Below are positions 27,177 to 36,804 of a DNA stretch of 64,000 bases, piece by piece (position 1 is the stretch's first letter; each line of letters opens with the position of its first letter). The translations under genes and the position numbers were made by a program. This stretch comes from Collimonas fungivorans Ter331. GTDB taxonomy: Bacteria > Pseudomonadota > Gammaproteobacteria > Burkholderiales > Burkholderiaceae_D. The DNA lies in NCBI RefSeq assembly GCF_000221045.1, contig NC_015856.1, positions 1,928,687 through 1,992,686 of the forward strand, given 5' to 3'. The notes beneath the pieces are model-generated. The model was not told the DNA's origin. It was given only the letters and a program-made list of their open reading frames with translations, and searched no databases.

Positions 27177-28934
27177 ATGGCCCACACCGACGACAGCGCG
27201 CACCACGACCACGGACCGCAAGGCTTCTTCCGCAAATACGTCTGGAGCCAGGACCACAAGGTGATTGCGATCCAGTACGCCAGCGTCGCCATCCTGGCCG
27301 GACTGGTGGGGGTCGGGCTGTCGAACCTGATGCGCCTGCAGCTGGGTTTCCCCGGCAAGTTTGCCTTCATCGATGCGCCGCATTACTACCAGTTCATGAC
27401 CATGCACGGCATGATCATGGTGATCTACCTGCTCACGGCGCTGTTCCTCGGCGGTTTCGGCAATTACCTGATCCCGCTGATGGTGGGTGCGCGCGACATG
27501 GTGTTCCCTTACCTGAACATGCTCAGCTTCTGGGTCTACCTGCTCTCGGTGATCGTGCTGATGGCGAGCTTTTTCGTGCCGGGCGGACCGACCGGCGCCG
27601 GCTGGACCTTGTACCCGCCGCAGGCGATCTTGCCGGGCACGCCGGGTTACGAGTGGGGCATCATCCTGATGCTGGTGTCGCTGCTGATCTTCATCGTCGC
27701 CGCCACCATGGGCGGCCTGAACTACGTGACCACCGTATTGCAGGCGCGTACCCGCGGCATGACGCTGCTGCGCATGCCGCTGACGGTGTGGGGGATTTTT
27801 GTTGCGACCATTTTGGCGCTGCTGGCTTTCCCGGCGCTGTTCGTGAGCGGCATCATGATGCTGCTGGACCGTACGCTGGGCACCAGTTTCTTCATGCCGG
27901 CGCTGGTGTCGATGGGGCAGGTCAGCGGCTACAAAGGCGGCAGCCCCTTGCTGTTCCAACACCTGTTCTGGTTTTTCGGCCATCCCGAGGTGTATATCGT
28001 AGCCTTGCCGGCGTTCGGCATCGTCTCGGACCTGATCAGCGTGCACGCGCGCAAAAGCATCTTCGGCTACCGCACCATGGTGTGGGCGATCCTGGCGATC
28101 GGCGTGCTGAGCGTGGTGGTGTGGGCGCACCACATGTTCGTCAGCGGCATGAATCCGTATTTCGGTTTCTTTTTCGCCACCACCACCCTGATCATTGCGG
28201 TGCCTACCGCCATCAAGGTCTACAACTGGGTGCTGACCTTGTGGAATGGCGATATCCACCTGTCGGTGCCGATGCTGTTCGCGCTGGCGTTCATCAGCAC
28301 TTTCCTGATCGGCGGCCTGACCGGGCTGTTCCTCGGCAACGTCAGCGTCGACATTCCTTTATCCAACACGTATTTCGTGGTGGCGCATTTCCATATGGTG
28401 ATGGGGGTGTCGCCCTTGCTGGTGGTGTTTGGCGGCATCTACCACTGGTACCCGAAGGTGAGCGGCCGCATGCTGCACGAAGGGATGGGGAAATTCCATT
28501 TCTGGATCACTTTTCTCGGCACTTATGCGATCTTTTTTCCCATGCATTACCTCGGCATCCTCGGCATGCCGCGCCGCTACTACGCCTTCGATGGCTATAA
28601 ATTCATCCCCGATTCGGCGCATGCGCTGAATGCCTTTATCAGCGTGGTGGCGCTGATCGTGGCGACGGCGCAACTGGTTTTCATCTTCAACCTGATCTGG
28701 AGCATATTCCGCGGCAAACCGGCGCCGGCCAATCCGTGGCGCGCCGCATCGCTGGAATGGCAGACGCCGGACACGCCGCCCACCCATGGCAACTGGGGCG
28801 AACAGCTGCCGGTGGTGTACCGAGGCGCCTATACCTATAGCGTGCCGGGCGCCAAGGAAGATTTCATTGCGCAAAACGTGCCGCCGGTGGCTGGCGACGC
28901 CGAGTCGCTGGCGCTCAAGGAGACATACGCATGA
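27177..28934 (+). CDS. coxN: Cytochrome c oxidase subunit I (CoxN-type, A-family haem-copper oxidase)
   Basis: The 585-residue protein has about 12 membrane helices and the haem a, haem a3 and CuB His ligands, visible in MTMHGMIMV, WFFGHPEVYI, VWAHHMFVSG and VVAHFHMVMG. The Glu of GHPEVY marks the A-type D proton channel. It is the catalytic subunit that reduces oxygen to water and pumps protons. It starts 12 bases after coxM, and its stop overlaps the coxO start. Confidence 0.97.
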   Translation: MAHTDDSAHHDHGPQGFFRKYVWSQDHKVIAIQYASVAILAGLVGVGLSNLMRLQLGFPGKFAFIDAPHYYQFMTMHGMIMVIYLLTALFLGGFGNYLIPLMVGARDMVFPYLNMLSFWVYLLSVIVLMASFFVPGGPTGAGWTLYPPQAILPGTPGYEWGIILMLVSLLIFIVAATMGGLNYVTTVLQARTRGMTLLRMPLTVWGIFVATILALLAFPALFVSGIMMLLDRTLGTSFFMPALVSMGQVSGYKGGSPLLFQHLFWFFGHPEVYIVALPAFGIVSDLISVHARKSIFGYRTMVWAILAIGVLSVVVWAHHMFVSGMNPYFGFFFATTTLIIAVPTAIKVYNWVLTLWNGDIHLSVPMLFALAFISTFLIGGLTGLFLGNVSVDIPLSNTYFVVAHFHMVMGVSPLLVVFGGIYHWYPKVSGRMLHEGMGKFHFWITFLGTYAIFFPMHYLGILGMPRRYYAFDGYKFIPDSAHALNAFISVVALIVATAQLVFIFNLIWSIFRGKPAPANPWRAASLEWQTPDTPPTHGNWGEQLPVVYRGAYTYSVPGAKEDFIAQNVPPVAGDAESLALKETYA

Positions 28935-29608
28935 GGACGCTTGATGCATCGATCCACTCCAGCCCGGCCGCCATCCTGAAACCGCCGGCCGGCGGTTATG
29001 TGCGCTATGGCTACGGCGTCGAAGGCATGCCGCCTGACCTGCGCGACGCGGCCGTCAGCGTTGCTTTATGGGTATTCATCGGCGTCGCCACCTCGCTGTT
29101 CCTGCTTTTCCTGGCCGCCTACGGCATGCGGATGGATGCCGGCGACTGGTCGCCGCTGGCGATGCCATGGCAGCTATGGCTGAGCAGTTCGCTGCTGGTG
29201 CTTGCCAGCGTGCTGCTGCAGCTGGCGGCGACAGCGGCCGCCACGCTGCATCTGCAGCGAGCCCGTTCGCTGCTGGTCGCTGCCGGTGTTTGCGGTTTCG
29301 CTTTCCTGGGTGCGCAACTGTGGGGATGGCAAGCATTGCTGGCCATCCATGTCACCGCCAGCGGCAATCCGGCCGGCAGTTTCTTTTATCTGCTGACAGC
29401 CATGCATGGTCTGCACGTAGCGGGCGGGCTGGCCGGCTGGGGTGTCGTCGCATATGGCGCCTGGCGGCAGGATGCCAGCCGCCTGACCTGGCGCATCCGT
29501 TTGTGCGCGCGTTACTGGCATTTCTTGCTGGCGCTGTGGGCGCTGCTGTTTGCCGCACTCGGCTGGCTGACGCCGGAACTGGTGCGCATGGTTTGCGGTA
29601 CGCGCTAA
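28931..29608 (+). CDS. coxO: Haem-copper oxidase subunit III homologue, first copy (CoxO-type)
   Basis: The 225-residue protein has five to six membrane helices and subunit III motifs FYLLTAMHGLHVAGG and CARYWHFLLALWALLF. Its start overlaps the coxN stop by four bases (ATGA), which indicates coupled translation. Subunit III stabilises the oxygen-reducing core. It is more divergent than the copy that follows. In Bradyrhizobium coxMNOP two such genes also occur side by side. Confidence 0.87.
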   Translation: MRTLDASIHSSPAAILKPPAGGYVRYGYGVEGMPPDLRDAAVSVALWVFIGVATSLFLLFLAAYGMRMDAGDWSPLAMPWQLWLSSSLLVLASVLLQLAATAAATLHLQRARSLLVAAGVCGFAFLGAQLWGWQALLAIHVTASGNPAGSFFYLLTAMHGLHVAGGLAGWGVVAYGAWRQDASRLTWRIRLCARYWHFLLALWALLFAALGWLTPELVRMVCGTR

Positions 29609-29617
29609 GGAGGGCAT

Positions 29618-30331
29618 ATGAACACGATGAACACGAGCGCTGCAGCATCTCCTGCAACCGCACCGGCCACCGGACGCTGGCGGCAGCTGGTGGCGGACTG
29701 GTCGTCGGACCAGCAGGCGTTCCAGGTATCGTGGGGCAAGGCCATGATGTGGATTTTCCTGCTGTCCGACACCTTCATCTTCAGCTGTTTCCTGACCGGC
29801 TACATGACGGTGCGCATGGCCACCACCGTTCCGTGGCCGAATCCGAGCCTCGTGTTCGGCCTCAAGGTAGGCGGTGTCGAAGTACCCTTGCTGCTGATCG
29901 CGATCATGACTTTTGTCCTGATCAGCAGCAGCGGCACCATGGCGATGGCGGTCAATTTCGCCTACCGCCGCGAACGCGTGCGCGCCGCCATCCTGATGTT
30001 TGTCACGGCAGGCTTTGGCGTGTGCTTCGTCAGCATGCAGGTGTTCGAATGGAGCAAGCTGATTTTGCAGGAAGGCGTGCGGCCATGGGGCAATCCGATG
30101 GGGGCGGCGCAATTCGGTTCGACTTTTTTCATGATCACCGGTTTCCACGGCTTGCACGTTACCGCCGGCGTGATCTACCTGATTACGGTGGCGGTGCGCT
30201 TGCTGCGCGGCAGTTATGACGCAGTTGGCAAGACCGGCGGGAATTACCAGATCGTCGAAATCGCCGGGCTGTACTGGCACTTCGTCGACCTGGTCTGGGT
30301 TTTCATTTTTGCCTTGTTCTATCTCTGGTAG
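29618..30331 (+). CDS. coxP: Cytochrome c oxidase subunit III, second copy (CoxP-type)
   Basis: The 237-residue protein has a soluble N-terminus, then SWGKAMMWIFLLSDTFIFSCF and the subunit III signature TGFHGLHVTAGVIYL, ending with GLYWHFVDLVWVFIFALFYLW. It is the canonical subunit III of the complex. It begins 9 bases after coxO with an AAGGAGG site. Having two subunit III genes is the feature that marks this as a CoxMNOP-type oxidase. Confidence 0.93.
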   Translation: MNTMNTSAAASPATAPATGRWRQLVADWSSDQQAFQVSWGKAMMWIFLLSDTFIFSCFLTGYMTVRMATTVPWPNPSLVFGLKVGGVEVPLLLIAIMTFVLISSSGTMAMAVNFAYRRERVRAAILMFVTAGFGVCFVSMQVFEWSKLILQEGVRPWGNPMGAAQFGSTFFMITGFHGLHVTAGVIYLITVAVRLLRGSYDAVGKTGGNYQIVEIAGLYWHFVDLVWVFIFALFYLW

Positions 30332-30339
30332 GTGCGCTC

Positions 30340-30654
30340 ATGACTTCCGCCACAGGACAACAACATCCGATCAGCCTGTACCTGAAAATATGGGGCCTGC
30401 TGTTCGTGCTCAGCACGCTTTCCTATCTGGTCGACTATTTCAATTTCCACAGCTACCTGCGCTGGACCCTGATCCTGGTCCTGATGCTGATGAAGGCGGG
30501 CCTGATCGTCGCCTTCTTCATGCACATGGCCTGGGAACGGCTGGCGCTGGTGTTCGCCATCCTGATCCCGCCGCTGTGCCTGCTGGTGCTGGTGGGCCTG
30601 ATGGCGACCGAAGCCGACTACACTTTCCTGACCCGGCTTTCGTTCTTTCGCTGA
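30340..30654 (+). CDS. Cytochrome c oxidase subunit IV (caa3-type, COX4_pro)
   Basis: The 104-residue protein has three membrane segments with KIWGLLFVLSTLSYLVDYF, LKAGLIVAFFMH-like KAGLIVAFFMHMAWE and LIPPLCLLVLVGLMATEADY. This is the prokaryotic subunit IV type that helps assemble CuB in the oxidase. It closes the operon, 8 bases after coxP. The next gene converges on it 20 bases away. Confidence 0.88.
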   Translation: MTSATGQQHPISLYLKIWGLLFVLSTLSYLVDYFNFHSYLRWTLILVLMLMKAGLIVAFFMHMAWERLALVFAILIPPLCLLVLVGLMATEADYTFLTRLSFFR

Positions 30655-30674
30655 AGTTTGAATTGCAGCTTGAG

Positions 30675-31736
30675 TTACAGCTTGATATACAAGCGCTGCC
30701 GGTCCATCACATACACGATCAGCCACCAGACGGCGACAAAGGCCACGGCGAACGCCAGCGACGCAATATAAGGACCGGCCAGCGGCGTGATCCAGCCGGC
30801 GAACAAGCGTCGGTACAGGGTTTCCTGGCCCAGGCCGGGCAACACGATCTGCATCAGTTCCGAACCCGCATACGCCGCCACGGCATTGAGACCGAAGCGC
30901 CGTCCCAGCGCCGGCCAGTTGCGCTGATCCACCAGCCAGTGGAACAGCAGCAGCGCCAACGTGGCCCAGCCTGCGCACCACAGCACAAACGATGAAGTCC
31001 ACAGATTCTTGTTGAGGGGCAGCGCCAGCGACCATAGCGTCCCCAGAACCAGCGCCGCGACGGCGGCAAACAGCAGCGGCTTCAAACGGTTCTCGCGCAG
31101 CCAGCGGCCGGCGCACAGGCCGAGCAAACTGGTCGCCAGCGACGGCAAGGTGCCGAGCAAGCCTTCCGGATCATGGCCGCGGCCGCTGACGGCGTCGATC
31201 TGGTAAACGAAATGGCCGAACAGGGCGCTGTCGCTGCGGCTGGCCAGGTTGAGCCACGGCTCCAGCGAGCCGCCCAGTGTGAGCAGGCCCCAGTAGCCGA
31301 GCAGGATTGCGACGATCAGCCCCCATTGCGTGCGTGGCCTGGTGTAGATCGAACACAGGGCGGTAGCGGCAAAGCACAGGCCTATGCGCTGCAGCACACC
31401 CGGCAGGCGCAGGTGGACGCCGGGCATGATGAACCAGGCCAGCAGATTGATCAGCAAGCCCAGCGCCACGATGCGCAGCGCCCGGATAAGGGCGGCGCGC
31501 GCCAGCGTCGATGGATTGGCGCCTTGCGCCAGCCGCGGTTCGATGCCCAGCGCGGTCGAGACGCCGACCACGAACAGGAAAAACGGAAACACCAGGTCGG
31601 TCGGCGTGCAGCCGTGCCAGGCCGAATGCTCCAGCGGTGCGTAGACATGGCTCCAGTCGCCGGGATCGTTAACCAGCAGCATGGCGGCCACAGTGCAGCC
31701 GCGCAGCGCATCAACCGACGCCAGGCGGCGCGTCAT
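30675..31736 (-). CDS. NagX/DUF5009 membrane acyltransferase-like protein
   Basis: The protein is 353 residues from the ATG at 31736; the frame is open to a TTG at 31796. It has about ten membrane helices and the HGSNAT-type start RRLASVDALRGCTVAAMLLV with WHGCTPTDLVFPFFLFVVG. The family includes human heparan-alpha-glucosaminide N-acetyltransferase and bacterial NagX, which may acetylate or carry amino sugars. It converges with the oxidase operon. Function here is inferred from family only. Confidence 0.85.
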   Translation of the reverse strand: MTRRLASVDALRGCTVAAMLLVNDPGDWSHVYAPLEHSAWHGCTPTDLVFPFFLFVVGVSTALGIEPRLAQGANPSTLARAALIRALRIVALGLLINLLAWFIMPGVHLRLPGVLQRIGLCFAATALCSIYTRPRTQWGLIVAILLGYWGLLTLGGSLEPWLNLASRSDSALFGHFVYQIDAVSGRGHDPEGLLGTLPSLATSLLGLCAGRWLRENRLKPLLFAAVAALVLGTLWSLALPLNKNLWTSSFVLWCAGWATLALLLFHWLVDQRNWPALGRRFGLNAVAAYAGSELMQIVLPGLGQETLYRRLFAGWITPLAGPYIASLAFAVAFVAVWWLIVYVMDRQRLYIKL

Positions 31737-31820
31737 GGAGCGGCAAACCGTTGTGATGCGCAGTGCATGGTGTCCCCTGATTTTTTTGTCCGCCAAAGAT
31801 AACAGAATTTAAGTCGACAA

Positions 31821-32960
31821 CTAAGCCAGCAGCAGCCAGGCAATCAAGGCCGATATCCCAAGGAAGGGGAAGGAGTACAGGTGGAAGCGTAGCCAGAGAT
31901 GGCGCTCCGGCGCCATGCGCAGCGCGATGATGTTGGCCAGCGAACCGATCGCCAGGCCGAAGCCGCCGGCGTTGACGCCGTATGCAATCACCTTGTAGGC
32001 CTCGGAATAATTGACCAGCAGGATGGTCGCCGGAACATTGCTGATGATCTGGGAGCCGAGCAGGGCGGTCATGAACAATTCAAGTTGGGAAAAATGCGGA
32101 ATCGCCGCTACCCAGTCCTGGATGACATGCAGCTGCGTCAGCAGGCGGATGTCGATGAACATCAGGATGAAGACCAGGATCAGGCTCCAGTCGACCTTGG
32201 CGATGATCTCCCGGCAAAACAGCAGCGCCGCAGCTGCCACGCCAAGCAGGCCCCAGCCTGGATGGCCCAGTTCTACCGAAGCCACGAACGCCAGGTAGAG
32301 CAGCCCGCAGGTCCGCAACAGCCCGGCCCGGTAGGAAGCCGGATTGTCTTCCAGTTCGGCGTGTATGGTTTGTCTGGGGAAGCAGAACCAGGTCGCCAGC
32401 AGTAATAGTAAAAAAATCGCTAGCGCCAGCGGCGCCATCTGCCAGGTGAAGCTGGCGAAGGACAGGTGCGAGCGCTGCCAGAGCAGGATGTTTTGCGGGT
32501 TGCCGATCGGCGTCAGCATGGAGCCGGCGTTCACCGCCAGCGCTTCGAAGATCACCAGGCGGCCGATCGGCAAGCCGCTGATGCCGCCCAGGCCGACCGT
32601 CAGCGGCACCATGATGAACAGCGCGATGTCGTTGGTCAGCACGGTGGACAGCAAGGCCGACGCCGACACCAGGAAGATGGCCAGCAGGCGTTCCTGCTGC
32701 AGCCGGTTGATGATGGTGCGTCCCAGGTGTTCCAGGTAGCCGCTGACTTCGATGCCCTTGGTCAGCAGCAGCATGCCGGCCAGCGTGGCGATGGTGTTCC
32801 AGTCGACCCAGTTGCGGTATTCCGCCAGCGGCTGCGGCGAGGCAATCGAGAGGATTATCGCGATGACCAGCAGCAGATGCATCAGCCGGTCGCGCAGGAA
32901 TGGCTGGCAGATTTGCTGGATGAAAGATGGTGCCGTGGCTGACTCAGTGGTTGCATGCAT
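31821..32960 (-). CDS. SLC13/ArsB-NhaD superfamily anion permease
   Basis: The 379-residue inner-membrane protein has about ten helices and two family hairpin motifs: VLTNDIALFIMVPL with NAGSMLTPIGNPQNI, and the second half SQIISNVPATILL with LAIGSLANIIAL. The paired TNDIA and SNVPA motifs bind substrate and cation in the ion transporter superfamily. Substrate (dicarboxylate, arsenite, sodium or other) cannot be fixed from sequence. It is 181 bases from htpX, with which it is divergent. Confidence 0.82.
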   Translation of the reverse strand: MHATTESATAPSFIQQICQPFLRDRLMHLLLVIAIILSIASPQPLAEYRNWVDWNTIATLAGMLLLTKGIEVSGYLEHLGRTIINRLQQERLLAIFLVSASALLSTVLTNDIALFIMVPLTVGLGGISGLPIGRLVIFEALAVNAGSMLTPIGNPQNILLWQRSHLSFASFTWQMAPLALAIFLLLLLATWFCFPRQTIHAELEDNPASYRAGLLRTCGLLYLAFVASVELGHPGWGLLGVAAAALLFCREIIAKVDWSLILVFILMFIDIRLLTQLHVIQDWVAAIPHFSQLELFMTALLGSQIISNVPATILLVNYSEAYKVIAYGVNAGGFGLAIGSLANIIALRMAPERHLWLRFHLYSFPFLGISALIAWLLLA

Positions 32961-33141
32961 GGATGTTTGTGGAGATATGGCGCAGATAGCTTGTTTTTGT
33001 TGTGAAAAAATTATGCAAATGTGATGTTTTACGAGGCGGACTGTCTGGCATAATTGCTTAACAGCCAGAACCTGCGCCCTTGAAATTTGCGGCGGCGACC
33101 TTATTTTAAATGCACTTCCTTCCCATTCCGGAGTTTTCTAC

Positions 33142-34026
33142 ATGAAACGTATTTTCCTGTTCCTTGCTACCAATATCGCGGTGATGGTTGTGATGAGCAT
33201 CGTGCTGTCGCTGCTGGGCGTGGACCGTTTCCTCACGCGCAGCGGCTTGAACCTGCCGATGCTGATGGTGTTTTCGCTGGTGGTCGGTTTCACCGGCTCG
33301 ATTTTCTCGCTGCTGATCAGCAAGCAGATGGCGAAATGGTCGACCGGCGCCCGCATCATCACCACGCCTTCCAATTCGACCGAGCTGTGGCTGGTGGATA
33401 CGGTGACCAAACTGGCGCAGCGCGCCGGCATCGGCATGCCTGAGGTGGCAGTGTATCAGGGCGATCCGAATGCGTTTGCCACCGGCGCGTTCAAGAACTC
33501 GGCGCTGGTCGCGGTGTCCACCGGCCTGCTGGAAAGCATGACCAAGGAAGAAGTGGAAGCGGTGCTGGGCCACGAGATCGCCCACATCGCCAACGGCGAC
33601 ATGGTGACCATGACCCTGATCCAGGGCGTGGTGAATACTTTTGTGGTGTTCCTGTCGCGCGTCATCGGTTATGCTGTCGATCGCGCTTTGTCGCGCGGCA
33701 ATAACGACGGTCCCGGCATCGGCTATATGGCCACCGTGCTGGTGTCGCAGATCGTGCTGGGCATAGGCGCATCGCTGATCGTCGCCTGGTTCTCGCGCCA
33801 CCGCGAATTCCGCGCCGACGCCGGCTCCGCCAAACTGTTGGGCAGCGCCTTGCCGATGCAGAGGGCGCTGGCAAGGCTGGGCGGAGTCGAACCGGCGACA
33901 TTGCCGGAATCGATGGCGGCGCTGGGCATCAACGACAAGCCGGGTTTCATGGCGCTGTTTTCCAGCCATCCGCCGATAGAACAACGTATAGCTGCATTGC
34001 GCGATCCGCAGGCAACAGCCTTGTAA
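33142..34026 (+). CDS. htpX: Membrane metalloprotease HtpX
   Basis: The 294-residue M48 peptidase has two N-terminal membrane helices (about 4-28 and 38-60), the zinc motif HEIAH (144-148), two more hydrophobic segments, and the third ligand in [11 protein letters not shown]. HtpX degrades misfolded inner-membrane proteins together with FtsH. It is followed by a clear terminator. Regulation by heat or envelope stress is usual in the family, but no stress-factor promoter is obvious here. Confidence 0.96.
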   Translation: MKRIFLFLATNIAVMVVMSIVLSLLGVDRFLTRSGLNLPMLMVFSLVVGFTGSIFSLLISKQMAKWSTGARIITTPSNSTELWLVDTVTKLAQRAGIGMPEVAVYQGDPNAFATGAFKNSALVAVSTGLLESMTKEEVEAVLGHEIAHIANGDMVTMTLIQGVVNTFVVFLSRVIGYAVDRALSRGNNDGPGIGYMATVLVSQIVLGIGASLIVAWFSRHREFRADAGSAKLLGSALPMQRALARLGGVEPATLPESMAALGINDKPGFMALFSSHPPIEQRIAALRDPQATAL

Positions 34027-34045
34027 TTTTAATTTGCATGCAAGG

Positions 34046-34076
34046 CGGCGCCAGTCTTCGGGCTGGCGCCGTTTTT
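34046..34076 (+). terminator. Rho-independent terminator after htpX
   Basis: CGGCGCCAG (34046-34054) pairs with CTGGCGCCG (34063-34071) around a TCTTCGGG loop and is followed by TTTTT. It begins 20 bases after the htpX stop codon. Confidence 0.9.
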
Positions 34077-34097
34077 CATTTTTCAGAAGATTGAGCC

Positions 34098-34721
34098 ATG
34101 AGCCAGTTTTTCCAGATCCATCCGGATAATCCGCAGCTGCGCCTGATCAAGCAGGCGGTGCAGATCATCCAGTCCGGCGGCATTGTCGCCTTGCCGACCG
34201 ACTGCTGTTATGCGCTGGTCTGCCAGCTCGACAACAAGGATGCGGTAGAGCGCGTACGGCGTATCCGCGGCGTCGACGACAAGCATCATCTGACGATGCT
34301 GTGCCGCGACCTGAGCGAGATTTCACTGTACGCCAAGGTCGACAATCGCCAGTTCCGCCTGCTGAAAAGTGCAACACCGGGCGCTTACACCTTCATCCTG
34401 GAAGCGACCAAGGAAGTGCCGCGCCGCCTGAGCCATCCGGCGCGCAAGACCATCGGCCTGCGCGTGCCGCAGCACAGTATCGTCAACGCCGTGCTGGAAG
34501 AGCTGGGGCAGCCGCTGATCGGCACCACCTTGATCCTGCCGGGCGAGGAGCAGGCCCTGACCGATCCGGACGAAGTGCGCAGCCAGCTGGAAAAGCAGAT
34601 CGAACTGGTGATCGACGGCGGCGCCTGCAGCCTGGAGCCGACCACGGTGATCGACCTCACCAGCGATGAGCCGGAGCTGATTCGCCAGGGGCGCGGCGAC
34701 GCCGGCCTGTTTGGCTTGTGA
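34098..34721 (+). CDS. Threonylcarbamoyl-AMP synthase-family protein (YciO/Sua5)
   Basis: The 207-residue protein carries the YrdC/Sua5 fold: VALPTDCCYALVCQL, the basic KHHLTMLCRDL loop and the LRVPQHSIVNAVL segment. Family members make threonylcarbamoyl-AMP for the t6A tRNA modification, though the YciO branch has weak activity and an unclear role. Its start SQFFQIHPDNPQLRLIKQAV is of the YciO branch. It opens a housekeeping run that goes on with the M50 peptidase and trpS. Confidence 0.9.
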   Translation: MSQFFQIHPDNPQLRLIKQAVQIIQSGGIVALPTDCCYALVCQLDNKDAVERVRRIRGVDDKHHLTMLCRDLSEISLYAKVDNRQFRLLKSATPGAYTFILEATKEVPRRLSHPARKTIGLRVPQHSIVNAVLEELGQPLIGTTLILPGEEQALTDPDEVRSQLEKQIELVIDGGACSLEPTTVIDLTSDEPELIRQGRGDAGLFGL

Positions 34722-34853
34722 GCCTGTGAGGCGATACACCGGCGCTTTGCCGTGCTTGTCTTTTTGTAATTTTCTGCCTGCGATACAGTCCGATACAGTT
34801 CTTTTGCCAGATGCTGCCTCGGGCTTTAACGCCCCTCTGATAGAATCCCGCCC

Positions 34854-35513
34854 ATGAATGATCTTATCCAAACCGTCGCCGTCTATGCCTTGCCCGTGCT
34901 GTTCGCCATTACGCTGCACGAAGCCGCACATGCCTACGCCGCCAAGTATTTCGGCGATTCGACCGCCGCCATGCTAGGCCGCATGAGCCTCAACCCGATC
35001 AAGCACATCGATCCTTTCGGTACTATCCTGATTCCGATACTGCTGTATTTTTCCACCGGCGGCGCCTTCCTGTTCGGCTACGCCAAGCCGGTGCCGATCA
35101 ATTTCGGCCAGTTGCGCAAGCCCAAGCGCGACATGGCCTGGGTGGCGCTGGCGGGGCCGGCGGCGAATTTCGTGATGGCGCTGATCTGGCTGCTGGTGCT
35201 GATCGCCCTGGCGGCGTTCCAGGTGCAGGAAGATTTCTTCGCCTTGATGGCGCGCGCGGGCATCCTGACCAACCTGGTGATGTTCGCCTTCAACTTGTTT
35301 CCGATCCCGCCGCTGGATGGCGGCCGCATCTTGACCAGTTTGCTGCCCAACAAATACGCTTATAAATTTGCCCAGATCGAGCCTTACGGTTTTTTCATCG
35401 TGATGGGCCTGGTGCTGCTGAAAGTATTATATTTCTGGATGACGCCGGTCATGGCGATTGCCCGTACTGTCCTGCAATGGATAGTGTCGCCGCTGTTATT
35501 CTTGTTAAACTGA
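34854..35513 (+). CDS. Site-2 protease family membrane metallopeptidase (M50)
   Basis: The 219-residue protein has five or six hydrophobic segments, the zinc motif HEAAHA (His22, Glu23, His26) in the first helix, and the third ligand Asp155 in NLFPIPPLDGGR. It lacks PDZ domains, so it is the short form of site-2 protease. Such enzymes cut membrane-buried substrates; the natural target is not known. It lies between the yciO-type gene and trpS, as in many Burkholderiales. Confidence 0.92.
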   Translation: MNDLIQTVAVYALPVLFAITLHEAAHAYAAKYFGDSTAAMLGRMSLNPIKHIDPFGTILIPILLYFSTGGAFLFGYAKPVPINFGQLRKPKRDMAWVALAGPAANFVMALIWLLVLIALAAFQVQEDFFALMARAGILTNLVMFAFNLFPIPPLDGGRILTSLLPNKYAYKFAQIEPYGFFIVMGLVLLKVLYFWMTPVMAIARTVLQWIVSPLLFLLN

Positions 35514-35547
35514 ATTGTCCCCCCTTTTCTGACCGCTCATACTGACT

Positions 35548-36750
35548 ATGTATCCTGACCGTGTTGTTTCCGGCATGCGCCCCACCGGCGCCTTGCACCT
35601 TGGCCACTACCACGGCGCCCTGAAAAATTGGGTAAGGCTGCAATCCGAATTGCCTTGCCTGTTTTTTGTCGCCGACTGGCATGCGCTGACCACGCACTAC
35701 GACGATCCCAGCCTGATCGAAACCAGTACCTGGGACATGCTGATCGACTGGCTGGCGGCTGGGGTCGATCCCTCGCAGGCGACCCTGTTCATCCAGTCCA
35801 AGGTGCCGGAGCATGCCGAACTGCACCTGCTGTTGTCGATGGCGACGCCGCTCGGCTGGCTTGAGCGGGTGCCGACCTACAAGGACCAGCAGGAAAAGCT
35901 GGCCGACCGCGACCTGGCGACCTACGGTTTCCTCGGTTACCCGCTGCTGCAGGCCGCCGACGTCCTGATCTACCGCGCCAGCCAGGTGCCGGTGGGCGAC
36001 GACCAGGTGCCGCATATCGAAATGATGCGCGAAATCGCGCGCCGTTTTAACCACCTGTACGGCAAGGAAAAGGGTTTTGAAGAAAAGGCGCAGGAAGCCG
36101 TCAAGAAGCTCGGCAGCAAACGCGCCAAGCTCTATAACGAACTGCGCACCGAATTCCAGCAGCAGGGCAGCGAAGATGCGCTGGGGCAGGCCAAGGCCAT
36201 GCTGGACGACGCCCAGAACCTGTCGATGATCGACCGCGAGCGCCTGTTCGGTTTCCTGGAAGGCAGCCGCAAGCTGATCCTGTCGGAGCCGCAGGCGTTG
36301 CTGACCGAAGCCTCGCGTTTGCCGGGGCTGGACGGGCAGAAGATGTCCAAGAGTTATGGCAATGCCATCGCCCTGCGCGAGGACAAGGATGTGCTCAGCA
36401 AGAAGGTGCGCACCATGCCGACCGATCCGGCGCGGGTGCGCCGCACCGATCCCGGCGATCCGGACAAATGCCCGGTGTGGCAGTTCCATGTGGTGTACTC
36501 CGACGATGCCACCCGGCAGTGGGTCAGCAAAGGCTGCCGCAGCGCAGGCATTGGCTGCCTCGAATGCAAGCAGCCGGTGATCGACGCCATCGTCAAGGAA
36601 CAGGAACCCATGCACGAGCGCGCCCAGCAATACCTGGACGATCCGTCGCTGGTGCGGGCGATTGTGGCGGATGGCTGCGATCATGCGCGCAAGCTGGCGC
36701 AGGATACGATGCGCGACGTGCGCGAAGCGATGGGGCTGAGCTACAGTTGA
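35548..36750 (+). CDS. trpS: Tryptophan--tRNA ligase
   Basis: The 400-residue class I synthetase has the HIGH-type motif LHLGHYHGAL near residue 18 and the KMSKS motif in GLDGQKMSKSYGNA. It also has the DQVPHIEMMREIARRFN segment. At 400 residues it is of the longer beta/gamma-proteobacterial type with an insert before KMSKS. It attaches tryptophan to its tRNA. It begins 34 bases after the M50 gene; no strong ribosome binding site is visible. Confidence 0.96.
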   Translation: MYPDRVVSGMRPTGALHLGHYHGALKNWVRLQSELPCLFFVADWHALTTHYDDPSLIETSTWDMLIDWLAAGVDPSQATLFIQSKVPEHAELHLLLSMATPLGWLERVPTYKDQQEKLADRDLATYGFLGYPLLQAADVLIYRASQVPVGDDQVPHIEMMREIARRFNHLYGKEKGFEEKAQEAVKKLGSKRAKLYNELRTEFQQQGSEDALGQAKAMLDDAQNLSMIDRERLFGFLEGSRKLILSEPQALLTEASRLPGLDGQKMSKSYGNAIALREDKDVLSKKVRTMPTDPARVRRTDPGDPDKCPVWQFHVVYSDDATRQWVSKGCRSAGIGCLECKQPVIDAIVKEQEPMHERAQQYLDDPSLVRAIVADGCDHARKLAQDTMRDVREAMGLSYS

Positions 36751-36804
36751 GCGGCCTTCAAATCGGATCAATTCAATCGATAAATTGACAAGAAACGGGC
36801 TAGC

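Noticed and set aside
25911-28259. Minus-strand open frame of 782 residues opposite coxM and coxN
   Set aside because: It is rich in His, Arg, Gln and Asp in the manner of an antisense frame in GC-rich DNA, and it covers two certain oxidase genes.
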